Assembly (NCBI RefSeq): GCF_025567465.1
Contig: NZ_JAOQKI010000004.1
Coordinates: 62,001-126,000, forward strand
Length of the DNA: 64,000 nt
From: Roseburia_C amylophila
GTDB taxonomy: Bacteria > Bacillota > Clostridia > Lachnospirales > Lachnospiraceae
Direction of reading: 5' to 3'
Positions 34,973 through 43,710 of this stretch are shown piece after piece. Numbering within the stretch: position 1 is the first letter of the stretch; each line of letters opens with the position of its first letter. Under the pieces are notes generated by a model, which was not told the origin of the DNA, did not search any database, and was given only the letters and a program-made list of their open reading frames with translations. The translations under genes were made by a program, and so were the position numbers.

Positions 34973-35647
34973 ATGAAAAAATTTCCTGTAGAAATGAAAA
35001 ATTCACCTTTTTTTGAAGGAATTGAGGAAACAGAAGAGGAGAAAGTCTTAAAGGGATTAGATGCCCATGAGATGACTTATGATAAAGAAAATTATATTCT
35101 GCACTGCGGAGAGCAGGTAAAAGAAATGGGACTGCTGGTTTCTGGCGGACTTTTGATTGTGCAGGAGGATTTCTGGGGAAACCGGAATCTGGTTGCAAAG
35201 ATAGGTCCAGGGGATGTTTTTGCAGAGACCTTTGCCTGTATGCAGAGGCGGAATATTAATGTAAATGTGATTGCAGAAGAGGCGGCAGATGTGCTGTGGC
35301 TGAACGTTCAGAATATATTGAATGCAGATGGTGAAACGGAAGGCTGGAAGCTGGTTCTGCTTCGGAATTTATTAGAGAATATGGCAGAAAAGAATCTTCG
35401 CTTTAATGAAAAATTAACCCATATGGGAAAACGCAATACCAGGGAAAAGTTATTGTCCTATCTGTCAGCAGAGGCACAGAAGCATGGAACATCAGAGTTT
35501 GATATTCCATTTTCCAGACAGCAGTTAGCAGATTATCTTTCTGTGGAACGAAGTGCGATGTCAACGGAACTTGGAAAATTAAGAGATGAGGGACGGCTTT
35601 CTTTCCGGAAGAATCATTTTTGCCTGAACAGAGATGCGTATTTATAA
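34973..35647 (+). CDS. Crp/Fnr family transcriptional regulator
   Basis: The 224-residue protein has an N-terminal cyclic-nucleotide-type beta barrel (residues about 20-110), a dimer helix, and a C-terminal winged helix with FSRQQLADYLSVERSAMSTELGKLRDEGRLSF. It lacks the N-terminal cysteine cluster of Fnr, so if it senses redox or nitric oxide it would do so by another cofactor, as HcpR-like proteins do. It is divergent from the ferredoxin-like gene, its most likely target. AACGGAGGTTATAAA precedes the ATG. Confidence 0.88.
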   Translation: MKKFPVEMKNSPFFEGIEETEEEKVLKGLDAHEMTYDKENYILHCGEQVKEMGLLVSGGLLIVQEDFWGNRNLVAKIGPGDVFAETFACMQRRNINVNVIAEEAADVLWLNVQNILNADGETEGWKLVLLRNLLENMAEKNLRFNEKLTHMGKRNTREKLLSYLSAEAQKHGTSEFDIPFSRQQLADYLSVERSAMSTELGKLRDEGRLSFRKNHFCLNRDAYL

Positions 35648-35690
35648 TAGAAGAAAATGCACTCTTGAGAAATTGTACTGAATTCAAAAC

Positions 35691-35718
35691 TTGATTTTTA
35701 TTTAAAAGAGGGTACAAT
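35691..35718 (+). promoter_or_regulatory. Promoter of pta-greA
   Basis: TTGATT at 35691-35696 and TACAAT at 35713-35718 have a 16-base spacer and predict a short leader before pta. Confidence 0.6.
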
Positions 35719-35763
35719 AATATGCAGTTAAAATAATATATAGAGAGCAGAGGAGAGAAAGAT

Positions 35764-36747
35764 ATGTTTGGTTTTGGTCAACTGATTGATATTTTGAAGA
35801 AAAGCCCAAAGAAAATTGTGTTTACAGAGGGAAATGACCCAAGAATTTTAGAGGCAGCATCCCGTCTGCTGGCAAGTAATTTCTTAAGCCCGATTCTGGT
35901 TGGAAATGAGGCTGAGATTCAGAAAGCAGCAGAGGAGAGCGGATTTAATATTCGCGGAGCCAAGATTATCGATCCATTACATTTTGAAAAATTTGATGAG
36001 ATGGTTACCATGTTCTGTGAATTAAGAAAGAGCAAAGGTGTAACACCGGAGCAGGCAAAAGGAGTTCTTTCACAGGCTAATTATTTCGGAACCATGTTAG
36101 TAAAAATGGGATATGCTGATGCACTGTTAGGTGGAGCAACCTATTCTACAGCAGATACTGTTCGTCCTGCGTTACAGTTAATTAAGACAAAACCGGGTAA
36201 CAGCATTGTATCATCCTGCTTTATTCTGGTACGTCCTTCTGCAACCGGCGAGAATGAAGTACTGGCAATGGCTGACTGTGCAATCAACATTCATCCGACA
36301 GAAGATGAACTTGTTGAAATTGCCGGAGAAGCAGCAGAGTGTGCAAAGATATTCGGTGTAGATCCAAGGGTAGCGTTCTTAAGCTATTCTACATTAGGCT
36401 CCGGAAAGGGCGAGGATGTAGATAAGATGCGTAATGCTGCAAACAAGACAAGAGAAAAATATCCGGAGCTTCCAATCGAGGGAGAGCTTCAGTTTGATGC
36501 AGCTGTATCTCCAAGAGTTGCACGTACCAAATGTCCGGAATCCAAAGTGGCAGGACATGCAAATACCTTTATTTTCCCAGATATCAATGCCGGAAATATC
36601 GGATATAAGATTGCACAGCGTCTTGGTAACTTCGATGCATATGGTCCGATTCTTCTTGGATTGAATGCACCAATCAATGACTTATCCCGCGGATGTAATG
36701 CGTCAGAAGTATATTCCATGGCAATTATTACAGCTGCATTAGCTTAA
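35764..36747 (+). CDS. pta: Phosphate acetyltransferase
   Basis: Pta converts acetyl-CoA and phosphate to acetyl phosphate, the first half of the acetate pathway that gives fermenters ATP. The 327-residue protein is the short form without regulatory domains; FTEGNDPRILEAA, NYFGTMLVKMGYADALLGGATYSTADTVRPALQ and FPDINAGNIGYKIAQRLG are the expected conserved blocks. GGAGAGAAAGAT precedes the ATG. The usual partner ackA is not adjacent; greA follows instead. Confidence 0.95.
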   Translation: MFGFGQLIDILKKSPKKIVFTEGNDPRILEAASRLLASNFLSPILVGNEAEIQKAAEESGFNIRGAKIIDPLHFEKFDEMVTMFCELRKSKGVTPEQAKGVLSQANYFGTMLVKMGYADALLGGATYSTADTVRPALQLIKTKPGNSIVSSCFILVRPSATGENEVLAMADCAINIHPTEDELVEIAGEAAECAKIFGVDPRVAFLSYSTLGSGKGEDVDKMRNAANKTREKYPELPIEGELQFDAAVSPRVARTKCPESKVAGHANTFIFPDINAGNIGYKIAQRLGNFDAYGPILLGLNAPINDLSRGCNASEVYSMAIITAALA

Positions 36748-36772
36748 ACTGTTAGAATGAAAAGGTGACGGT

Positions 36773-37273
36773 ATGCATAACGAATTAACACAAAGTGATA
36801 TCAAGAAGATGGAAGAAGAAATTGAATATCGGAAATTAGTGGTACGAAAGAATGCAATCCGTGCTGTACAGGAAGCAAGAGAACAGGGTGACTTAAGTGA
36901 AAACTTCGAGTATTATGCCGCCAAGAAAGATAAGAATAAAAACGAAAGCAGAATTCGTTATTTAGAGCGCATGATTCGTACTGCAGTCGTGGTATCAGAT
37001 GATTCTAAGGAAGACGAGGCAGGTATCAATAATACGGTGACGGTTTATATTGAAGAAGATGATATGGAAGAATCCTTCAAATTGGTGACTACCATGCGTG
37101 GAAATTCGCTGAAAGGATTAATCAGTATTGAATCTCCTATGGGGAAAGCAGTGCTTGGTCATAAGGTAGGAGACCGTGTCAGTGTGAAGGTAAATGACGA
37201 TTACAGTTATGATGTTATAATCCGTAAAATTGAAAATACCGGAGAAGAGAACGAGAAAATCCGAAGCTTCTAA
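36773..37273 (+). CDS. greA: Transcription elongation factor GreA/GreB family
   Basis: Gre factors rescue backtracked RNA polymerase by stimulating transcript cleavage. The 166-residue protein has the N-terminal antiparallel coiled coil with the acidic tip sequence (REQGDLSENFEYYAAKKDKN, where the Asp and Glu reach the active site) and a C-terminal FKBP-like domain (SPMGKAVLGHKVGDRVSV). It lies 25 bases after pta and is probably co-transcribed. It is a GreA-like family member; a second greA elsewhere in the genome is possible. Confidence 0.9.
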   Translation: MHNELTQSDIKKMEEEIEYRKLVVRKNAIRAVQEAREQGDLSENFEYYAAKKDKNKNESRIRYLERMIRTAVVVSDDSKEDEAGINNTVTVYIEEDDMEESFKLVTTMRGNSLKGLISIESPMGKAVLGHKVGDRVSVKVNDDYSYDVIIRKIENTGEENEKIRSF

Positions 37274-37321
37274 AAGATAATAAGAATAAGAATAAGAACC
37301 GGAAAACGGTTTAAAAAGGCG

Positions 37322-37366
37322 AGAAGAGGTCTGTAAAAGGTGATGCTTTTGCAGGCTTCTTTTTTT
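37322..37366 (+). terminator. Terminator after greA
   Basis: AGAAG (37322-37326) and CTGTAAAAG (37331-37339) pair with CTTTTGCAG (37346-37354) and CTTCT (37356-37360), followed by a T-run that merges into the second palindromic repeat. Confidence 0.75.
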
Positions 37367-37400
37367 ACTTTACAGGAAATTGCTTTCCTGTAAAGTAAAA
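37363..37400. repeat. 38-base palindromic repeat, copy 2
   Basis: This is base-for-base the same palindrome as at 22176-22213: 17-base arms around TTGC. As there, it directly follows an intrinsic terminator. Confidence 0.9.
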
Positions 37401-37495
37401 AACGCTCCGCGAGGATGTACCAAGGTGTATCCTATTTTGTATATTTTGCACAAATTGTGAAATGGATTTTTGTGAATGAAAATGACGGAATATGA

Positions 37496-37524
37496 TTGAC
37501 TATGACGGTTTTTGAACGTATAAT
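37496..37524 (+). promoter_or_regulatory. Promoter of the fructose operon
   Basis: TTGACT at 37496-37501 and TATAAT at 37519-37524 have a 17-base spacer. ATGACGG occurs twice (near 37482 and 37502), with a related TTGAACG at 37513; these may be FruR sites. Confidence 0.75.
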
Positions 37525-37571
37525 AAAACCATAGAAAGCAGAAAATAGAAAATAGGAATGGGAGGGATGAT

Positions 37572-38321
37572 ATGCTGACAGAGGAAAGATATGGAAAAAT
37601 CCTTTCCCTGCTGGAAGAACAGGGCAGTGTTAAAGTAACTGAGCTGATGCAGCTTTTCGATGCTTCCGAGTCAACGGTACGAAGAGATTTGAATACTTTA
37701 GACGAAAATGGAAAGCTTTTGAAGGTTCATGGCGGTGCAATTTTAAGAGGAACAGTTTTTCATACACAGGATGATGATGTGCCACTTCGAAGAAACATGC
37801 ATCGTGATGAGAAGGCAGCTATAGCGAAGTATGCAGCATCCTTAATTACAGCAGATGATTTTATTTATCTGGATGCAGGAACTACAACAGACTGCATGAT
37901 TGATTTTATGGATGTGAAGCCATCCTGTGTGGTAACCAACGCAGTAGCCCATGCAAAACGGCTCTCTGAACTGGGATGTGAGGTTTATATCATCGGCGGA
38001 GAGTTCAAGGCATCCACAGAAGCTGTGGTAGGTGCTGAGGCAGTGGAGTCCTTGGATAAATATAACTTTACAAAAGGCTTCTTCGGAACCAATGGAATTA
38101 ATGTAGAAAAAGGATATACCACACCGGATGTGAAAGAGGCTATGGTAAAGAAGAAAGCAATGGCAAATTGCAGACAGTGTTATATCCTGGGAGACAAGAG
38201 TAAATTTGCACAGATATCCAGTGTGACATTTGCACCATTTGCTTCAGCAGATGTGATTACAACAGGTCTTACCTTAGAATCTTATCGGAAGTATAAAAAT
38301 ATAAAGGAGGTGGAAGAATGA
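37572..38321 (+). CDS. fruR: DeoR family repressor of the fructose operon
   Basis: The 249-residue protein has the DeoR winged helix (LTEERYGKILSLLEEQGSVKVTELMQLFDASESTVRRDLNTLDENG) and a C-terminal sugar-phosphate sensor domain of the ribose-5-phosphate isomerase fold with YLDAGTTTD and the GFFGTNGI segment. FruR proteins release DNA when fructose 1-phosphate binds. It leads the fruR-fruK-fruA operon and overlaps fruK by 4 bases. GGGAGGGATGAT precedes the ATG. Confidence 0.93.
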   Translation: MLTEERYGKILSLLEEQGSVKVTELMQLFDASESTVRRDLNTLDENGKLLKVHGGAILRGTVFHTQDDDVPLRRNMHRDEKAAIAKYAASLITADDFIYLDAGTTTDCMIDFMDVKPSCVVTNAVAHAKRLSELGCEVYIIGGEFKASTEAVVGAEAVESLDKYNFTKGFFGTNGINVEKGYTTPDVKEAMVKKKAMANCRQCYILGDKSKFAQISSVTFAPFASADVITTGLTLESYRKYKNIKEVEE

Positions 38322-39232
38322 TTTATACCGTAACGTTTAATCCGTCACTGGATTATGTTGTGGATGTAAAAACCTTCAAAACCGGTCAGGTAAATCGGAC
38401 GGAACAGGAGAAAATGTTTCCGGGAGGAAAGGGAATCAACGTATCCATTGTATTGAATCATCTGGGATTAAAGAGTACCGCATGGGGCTTCTTAGCAGGC
38501 TTTACCGGAGAAGAAATCAGCAAACGCCTGGATGAAGAGGGGGTAAATACCGATTTCATTCAGGTAGAGAAAGGAATATCCAGAATTAATGTGAAGCTTC
38601 GTTCCACAGAAGAGACAGAAATCAATGGCCAGGGGCCGATGATCCGCAGCACAGATATCGAGAAGCTTTATGCCAAATTAGATACCTTAAAAACCGGAGA
38701 TGTGCTGGTACTGGCAGGAAGCATACCGGATGTTATGCCACAGTCCATATATATGGATATCATGAAATACCTGGAAGGAAAGGATGTCATGATTGCCGTA
38801 GATGCAACCAGAGAACTTCTGGCAAATGTACTTCCGCTTCATCCATTCCTGATTAAACCGAATAATCATGAATTAGGACAGTTATTTGGTGTGACAATCA
38901 GCAGCAAAGAGGATGTAAAGAAATACGCAGCAAAGCTGCAGGAGCAGGGTGCAAGAAATGTACTTGTTTCCATGGCAGGTGACGGGGCTGTGCTTTTGAC
39001 AGAAGAGGGAAAAGCTTTTGAGAGCGAAGCACCGGAAGGTAAAGTAAAGAATTCCGTAGGAGCAGGAGACTCCATGGTGGCAGGTTTCCTTGCAGGATAT
39101 TTAAAGAATAAGGATTATGCGCAGGCGTTTAAGATGGGAGTCTGTACCGGAAGTGCCAGTGCATTTTCAGAAGAACTTGCAACGAAAGAAGAAGTAGAAC
39201 AATTATTAAAGAATCATGCATTTCCATTTTAA
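38318..39232 (+). CDS. fruK: 1-phosphofructokinase
   Basis: FruK phosphorylates fructose 1-phosphate to fructose 1,6-bisphosphate with ATP. The 304-residue PfkB-family kinase shows the N-terminal MIYTVTFNPSLDYVV, the GGKGINVS glycine block, and the catalytic motif SVGAGDSMVAGF with its Asp near residue 250. The gene overlaps fruR by 4 bases and is 18 bases before fruA, as in typical fructose operons. Confidence 0.95.
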   Translation: MIYTVTFNPSLDYVVDVKTFKTGQVNRTEQEKMFPGGKGINVSIVLNHLGLKSTAWGFLAGFTGEEISKRLDEEGVNTDFIQVEKGISRINVKLRSTEETEINGQGPMIRSTDIEKLYAKLDTLKTGDVLVLAGSIPDVMPQSIYMDIMKYLEGKDVMIAVDATRELLANVLPLHPFLIKPNNHELGQLFGVTISSKEDVKKYAAKLQEQGARNVLVSMAGDGAVLLTEEGKAFESEAPEGKVKNSVGAGDSMVAGFLAGYLKNKDYAQAFKMGVCTGSASAFSEELATKEEVEQLLKNHAFPF

Positions 39233-39250
39233 GAAAAAGGAGGAAGGTAT

Positions 39251-41161
39251 ATGAGAATCAGAGATTTGCTGGCACCGGAAAGCATTCAGTTGAATGGCTC
39301 AGCAACCGGAAAGGAAGATGTATTAAACCAGATGGTTTCCCTGATGGTAAAGAGTGGAAAAATAGCAGATGAAGAGACTTACCGGAAAGGAGTCTTTGCA
39401 AGAGAGGAAGAGAGTACCACAGGAATTGGAGAGGGCATTGCAATTCCTCATTGCAAATCAGCAGCCGTAAAGAAACCGGGATTAAGTGCAATGGTATTAA
39501 AGAATGGGGTAGATTTTGATGCCTTAGATGGAGAGAAGGTTCATTTAATCTTCTTAATTGCAGCACCGGATACAGAAGATAATGTACATCTTGACGTATT
39601 AAGCCGTCTGTCTGTTCTTCTGATGGATGAGAATTTCACCAACGGATTAAAACAGGCTGCTTCGGTTGAAGAATTCTTAAAAGTCATTGATGAAGCAGAG
39701 TCTGAGAAGGAAGAAAAGGAAGAACAGAAGGAAACAGAAATAAAGGAACCGGAAGAAAATCAGAAAAAGATTCTTGCAGTAACCGGATGTCCGACTGGAA
39801 TTGCCCATACATACATGGCAGCAGAAAGTCTGGAAAAGAAGGCAGCAGAATTAGGTTGCTTTATTAAGGTGGAAACAAGAGGCTCCGGCGGAGCAAAAAA
39901 TGTGCTTACTGCAAAAGAAATTGAAGAGGCAGACTGTATTATTGTAGCAGCTGATACCAAAGTCCCGATGGATCGTTTTGCCGGAAAACCGGTTATCATC
40001 TGTCAGGTTTCCGATGGAATCAGTAAAGCAGATAAATTAATACAGCGCGCTATGGCAAAGGATGCACCAATTTATAAAGGCAGCGGCGAAGCATCAGAAA
40101 GTGAAAGCATGGGCGGAGAAAGCTTTGGACACAAAGTTTACAAGCATCTGATGAATGGTGTTTCCCATATGCTTCCGTTTGTTGTCGGTGGTGGTATTAT
40201 GATTGCCATTGCATTCTTAATCGACAGCTTTGGTGTAGACCTTGCATCACTTCCTACGGATGAGCGTGCTAATTTTGGTACAATTCTTCCGGCAGCAGCA
40301 TTCTTTAAGTCCATTGGAGGACTGGCATTTGGCTTTATGCTTCCTGTACTGGCTGGCTATATTGCCATGAGTATTGCAGACCGTCCTGGACTGGTAGTAG
40401 GTTTCGTTGGAGGAGCAATTGCAGCAAATGGAAAATCAGGTTTCCTTGGAGCCTTAGTAGCCGGATTTGCCGCAGGTCTTATCATCCAGTTATTAAAGAA
40501 AATCTTTGACAAACTGCCAAAAGGCCTGGATGGATTGAAACCGGTTCTACTGTATCCGCTGCTTGGTGTATTGTTAATAGGTGCATTGATGACCTTTATC
40601 ATCGAACCACCGGTCGGAGCTTTGAATATTGCAATTAATACAGGACTGGCACATATGAATGGTGTAAGCTCGGTATTACTGGGAGCATTGGTAGCTGGAA
40701 TGATGGCTGTGGATATGGGTGGTCCTTTAAATAAGGCAGCATATGTATTTGGAACTGCATCCATTGCCGCTGGAAACTATAATATTATGGCAGCCGTTAT
40801 GATTGGCGGTATGGTACCACCAATTGCCATTGCACTTGGAACCTTATTCTTCAAAAATAAATTTACAGCAGAAGAAAGAAAAGCCGGACCGACAAACTTT
40901 ATTATGGGATTATCCTTTATTACAGAAGGTGCAATACCATTTGCAGCAGCGGATCCGCTGCGCGTGATTCCAGCCTGTGTGGTAGGTTCTGCAATTGCAG
41001 GAGCAATGTCTATGGCATTTAACTGTACACTGATGGCACCACATGGTGGAATCTTCGTATTCTTAGTAATGGGTAATGCAATCTGGTATCTTTTATCATT
41101 GATTGTAGGTTCAGCAGTATCTTGTCTACTTTTGGGATTGTTAAAAAAGAAGATTGTATGA
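39251..41161 (+). CDS. fruA: Fructose PTS enzyme IIABC
   Basis: This membrane protein imports fructose and phosphorylates it to fructose 1-phosphate. In 636 residues it fuses IIA (1-145, phosphohistidine His67 in AIPHCKS), a Glu/Lys-rich linker, IIB (about 172-275, Cys180 in TGCPTGIAHTYMAAE), and the membrane domain IIC (about 290-636, with GGGIMIAIAFLIDSFG and ITEGAIPFAAADPLRVIP). AAAAAGGAGGAAGG precedes the ATG. The gene lies downstream of fruK and upstream of an HPr gene. Confidence 0.96.
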   Translation: MRIRDLLAPESIQLNGSATGKEDVLNQMVSLMVKSGKIADEETYRKGVFAREEESTTGIGEGIAIPHCKSAAVKKPGLSAMVLKNGVDFDALDGEKVHLIFLIAAPDTEDNVHLDVLSRLSVLLMDENFTNGLKQAASVEEFLKVIDEAESEKEEKEEQKETEIKEPEENQKKILAVTGCPTGIAHTYMAAESLEKKAAELGCFIKVETRGSGGAKNVLTAKEIEEADCIIVAADTKVPMDRFAGKPVIICQVSDGISKADKLIQRAMAKDAPIYKGSGEASESESMGGESFGHKVYKHLMNGVSHMLPFVVGGGIMIAIAFLIDSFGVDLASLPTDERANFGTILPAAAFFKSIGGLAFGFMLPVLAGYIAMSIADRPGLVVGFVGGAIAANGKSGFLGALVAGFAAGLIIQLLKKIFDKLPKGLDGLKPVLLYPLLGVLLIGALMTFIIEPPVGALNIAINTGLAHMNGVSSVLLGALVAGMMAVDMGGPLNKAAYVFGTASIAAGNYNIMAAVMIGGMVPPIAIALGTLFFKNKFTAEERKAGPTNFIMGLSFITEGAIPFAAADPLRVIPACVVGSAIAGAMSMAFNCTLMAPHGGIFVFLVMGNAIWYLLSLIVGSAVSCLLLGLLKKKIV

Positions 41162-41272
41162 TATAATAAGTGATGTACTCACAAATAGTGAGCATAAGCG
41201 AGTCAACATACTTGCAAATTAAAACTATGGTATAAAAAACGGGAAAAAATATAACTTTTTAGGAGGAAGAAC

Positions 41273-41530
41273 ATGAAGGAATTTACTTACACAATCACAG
41301 ATGAGCAGGGAATCCATGCAAGACCGGCAGGATTACTGGTAAAGGAAGCTGCAGGATTTGCAAGTGCAATTACCATTGAAAAGGATGGTAAGAAAGTAGA
41401 TGCAAAGAGAATCCTTGGCGTTATGGGGCTGGGTGCTAAGAAAGGTGCAGAAATCACACTTCGTGCTGAAGGTGAAGATGAAGATGCAGCAATTGAAAAA
41501 TTAAGTGCATTCTTACAGGAGAATCTGTAA
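41273..41530 (+). CDS. HPr-family phosphocarrier without Ser46
   Basis: HPr relays phosphate from enzyme I to PTS IIA domains. The 85-residue protein has the active His15 in GIHARPAG. In typical Firmicute HPr a serine at position 46 is phosphorylated by HPr kinase for catabolite control; here the aligned residue is Arg46 (DAKRILGVMGLG) and the later conserved serine is Gly52. It should therefore serve in transport but not as the CcpA corepressor. It follows fruA by 111 bases and has its own AGGAGGAAGA ribosome binding site and a strong terminator. It may be specific to this operon or the general HPr. Confidence 0.92.
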   Translation: MKEFTYTITDEQGIHARPAGLLVKEAAGFASAITIEKDGKKVDAKRILGVMGLGAKKGAEITLRAEGEDEDAAIEKLSAFLQENL

Positions 41531-41591
41531 AGCCAGGAAGAATATTTAAGCTGAAGTGCATTTCGGAAAAGGTGTTCACAGCGATGAAAAG

Positions 41592-41626
41592 GGACCTGTC
41601 ACTTATGATAAGTGGCAGGTCCTTTT
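41592..41626. terminator. Terminator after HPr gene
   Basis: GGACCTGTCACTT at 41592-41604 pairs with AAGTGGCAGGTCC at 41610-41622, followed by TTTT. The A-run on the left lets it also serve the convergent minus-strand gene. Confidence 0.9.
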
Positions 41627-41654
41627 ATGATGATTTGTATTATTTTAAAATTCC

Positions 41655-43142
41655 TTAGTTATTTGAGATAAATGTCAATTCATCAGAGGAATAGAATGTC
41701 TCATAAGAATCATAATCACGTACTTCAAATTTAATAGAAGCATTGGTTACATCATCAATAGATGTAATATCATCATTTGCTTCAATTGACATAAAGGTAC
41801 CGGTTCCAGGAAGAAGATATCCATATCCGTAATCATCCTGCATAAAGTCATTGATTGAGAAATCATCGGATTCAGCAACACAGGTTTTATCTGTAGTGTT
41901 CTCAATATAGAATACAAATACAAGTGTATCATCCCAACCGGTTGTTGTGCCGACATAATATGCATTGATGCCATTAGAGGAATCTAATGCAACTGCACCC
42001 GGAACAGAGGAAATAGAGAATGGGGTATAGGAATCGGAAAGATTGATATCCTGTACAACACCATCATCAATCAAAGTATCATAAGTATCAGAATCATAGA
42101 AGCTTACCTGAAGTTTAATATTATCAATGCTGTCAAAACCGGTTAAAGTGAAATCATCAGTAGAAATGCTAAGTTCTTCGTTGCTTTTTTTGCCGGCAGC
42201 GACGTCACCTGAAATATAACCATACATGGTTACACCATTGATTGCACAATAATCAACATTGATTCCAAGGTCGTTAGAAGTATTGTTTTCAACAGTAACT
42301 TTAATTTCCGGAATTACAGAATCATCATAGTAGCTGTATACAATACTGGTAGCTGTAATGGTAACATCATTAGCTGAGTATAATACAACATTATCTAAAG
42401 GAACTTCTTTGTCATCGCCATAGCTGTAATCACTGTCATCATAGTCATCACTATCATCTGAATCGGAATCAAAATCAAAGTCATCAAGATCAGATGTGAT
42501 ACCACTGTTGTCAAAAAGTTCTTTTCCGGCATTGCTTAAGGTTTTAGAAACATTGATAACTGCATATACAATAACACCGATAGAAAAGATGGTTGCCAGA
42601 ATGGAAATAATTAATCCGGCAATTGCTGCACCACGAAGGTCACGGTTCTTACCCATTCCAAGAATGGAAAGAATGATAGCAGCGATACCAAGAATGATTC
42701 CGATAATTGGAACAAACCATCCGAAAGGTAAAGCAGCGATACCAAGAATCAGACCAAGGACACCAAAAACACAGGATTTTTTCGGTGCATCACCATTGAG
42801 ATTGTAGGAAGGTGCTGCATTGTAGCTGTTTCCATTATAGGTGTTTCCATTGTTAAATGCCTGCTGTCCGTAATCTGGCTGATTGTAAGCCGACTGATTA
42901 TAAGCGTTCTGATTAAAGCTGTTTGGATTATAATCGGTCTGGTTGAATGCCTGCTGCTGATTTGCATTTGGTGCATCATAGGTCTGAGGACCATTTTCCG
43001 GCTGGTTGTAAGTCTGCTGCTCAGAAGCCGGCTGACCATAGTTCATCTGAGCATTGTTGTCTGGGTTTGGATTTCCGGCAGGTTCATTCCCGGAAAAACC
43101 ATTTGGATTGTCGTTTACATTTTCACCATTTAAATTATACAT
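41655..43142 (-). CDS. DUF4190-type membrane protein with Asn/Gln/Tyr-rich N-terminus
   Basis: I recognise only the membrane part of this 495-residue protein. Residues 1-115 are low complexity (Asn, Gln, Tyr, Pro). Two hydrophobic helices follow near residues 125-165 (SCVFGVLGLILGIAALPFGWF and GIILGIAAIILSILGMG) with a third near 175-195, the DUF4190 layout. An Asp/Ser-rich stretch (about 215-245) leads to a C-terminal half of about 250 residues that is acidic and beta-rich and probably lies outside the membrane. AAAGGAGAAAGTT precedes the ATG. Function is unknown; a cell-surface or envelope role is an inference. Confidence 0.7.
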   Translation of the reverse strand: MYNLNGENVNDNPNGFSGNEPAGNPNPDNNAQMNYGQPASEQQTYNQPENGPQTYDAPNANQQQAFNQTDYNPNSFNQNAYNQSAYNQPDYGQQAFNNGNTYNGNSYNAAPSYNLNGDAPKKSCVFGVLGLILGIAALPFGWFVPIIGIILGIAAIILSILGMGKNRDLRGAAIAGLIISILATIFSIGVIVYAVINVSKTLSNAGKELFDNSGITSDLDDFDFDSDSDDSDDYDDSDYSYGDDKEVPLDNVVLYSANDVTITATSIVYSYYDDSVIPEIKVTVENNTSNDLGINVDYCAINGVTMYGYISGDVAAGKKSNEELSISTDDFTLTGFDSIDNIKLQVSFYDSDTYDTLIDDGVVQDINLSDSYTPFSISSVPGAVALDSSNGINAYYVGTTTGWDDTLVFVFYIENTTDKTCVAESDDFSINDFMQDDYGYGYLLPGTGTFMSIEANDDITSIDDVTNASIKFEVRDYDSYETFYSSDELTFISNN

Positions 43143-43275
43143 AACTTTCTCCTTTTCATATATTACGTGAATGGTTACACTCTATTAAGGTATCATATTA
43201 AAGTCAGCTTGACAATGTTTTTCTTTTTTTTGCATGATTTTGCAAAAAAAACAGAAAAAATTTTATAAAAATACA

Positions 43276-43304
43276 TTGACATCATCACTTTACAGTGATA
43301 AACT
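43276..43304 (+). promoter_or_regulatory. Promoter of trp operon
   Basis: TTGACA at 43276-43281 and TAAACT at 43299-43304 have a 17-base spacer and start the T-box leader. Confidence 0.65.
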
Positions 43305-43334
43305 GAGAACAATTAATGAACTGAATAAATAAAA

Positions 43335-43667
43335 TCAGTGAGCAAAAGTAGTACGGTAAATGATTTCTTTACAGAGAGCCGGCGTTGGTGGAAGCCGGTA
43401 AGATAGTTTATTCGGAATGGATTTGTCAGATGCAAAGTGAACAATAGTAGCGGATGCCGTTTTCCCACGTTACAGGGACGAGGATATCGAAGGAGACTTC
43501 TGTATCCAAGAGGTTATGTTTGAATTAGTGGCGGATATTTTCTGATTGAAAATATCCGCTTTTTTAGTTACTTACAGGTAAAAAGCAGACATAGCGAAGA
43601 TGGGTGGCACCACGCGATAAGCGTCCCTGACTGGAAAAGAACATTTTCCGGTCAGGGACTTTTTCTT
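43335..43667 (+). promoter_or_regulatory. T-box riboswitch, tryptophan specifier, ahead of trpE
   Basis: The leader contains the parts of a T-box: a stem I with the distal GTTGGTGGAAGCC loop near 43383, a GGAA-TGG-A specifier with Trp codon TGG at 43418-43420, the GTTACAGGGACGAGG segment, the T-box proper TGGGTGGCACCACG at 43601-43614, and a terminator (GTCCCTGAC...GTCAGGGAC then TTTTT) at 43622-43665. Uncharged tRNA-Trp should bind and stabilise the antiterminator, so the operon is read only when tryptophan is short. Confidence 0.92.
43531..43565 (+). terminator. Terminator-like stem III inside the trp T-box
   Basis: GCGGATATTTTC at 43531-43542 pairs perfectly with GAAAATATCCGC at 43548-43559, around a 5-base loop, and six T follow. 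It sits where stem III of a T-box is expected, but has the form of an intrinsic terminator. Confidence 0.6.
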
Positions 43668-43710
43668 TGCACGAGCAGCATTTATAAAGCCGGTTTATAG
43701 GAGGATGATT

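Noticed and set aside
42496..42807. Plus-strand 103-codon frame
   Set aside because: It is the antisense of the DUF4190 membrane segment, with no ribosome binding site.
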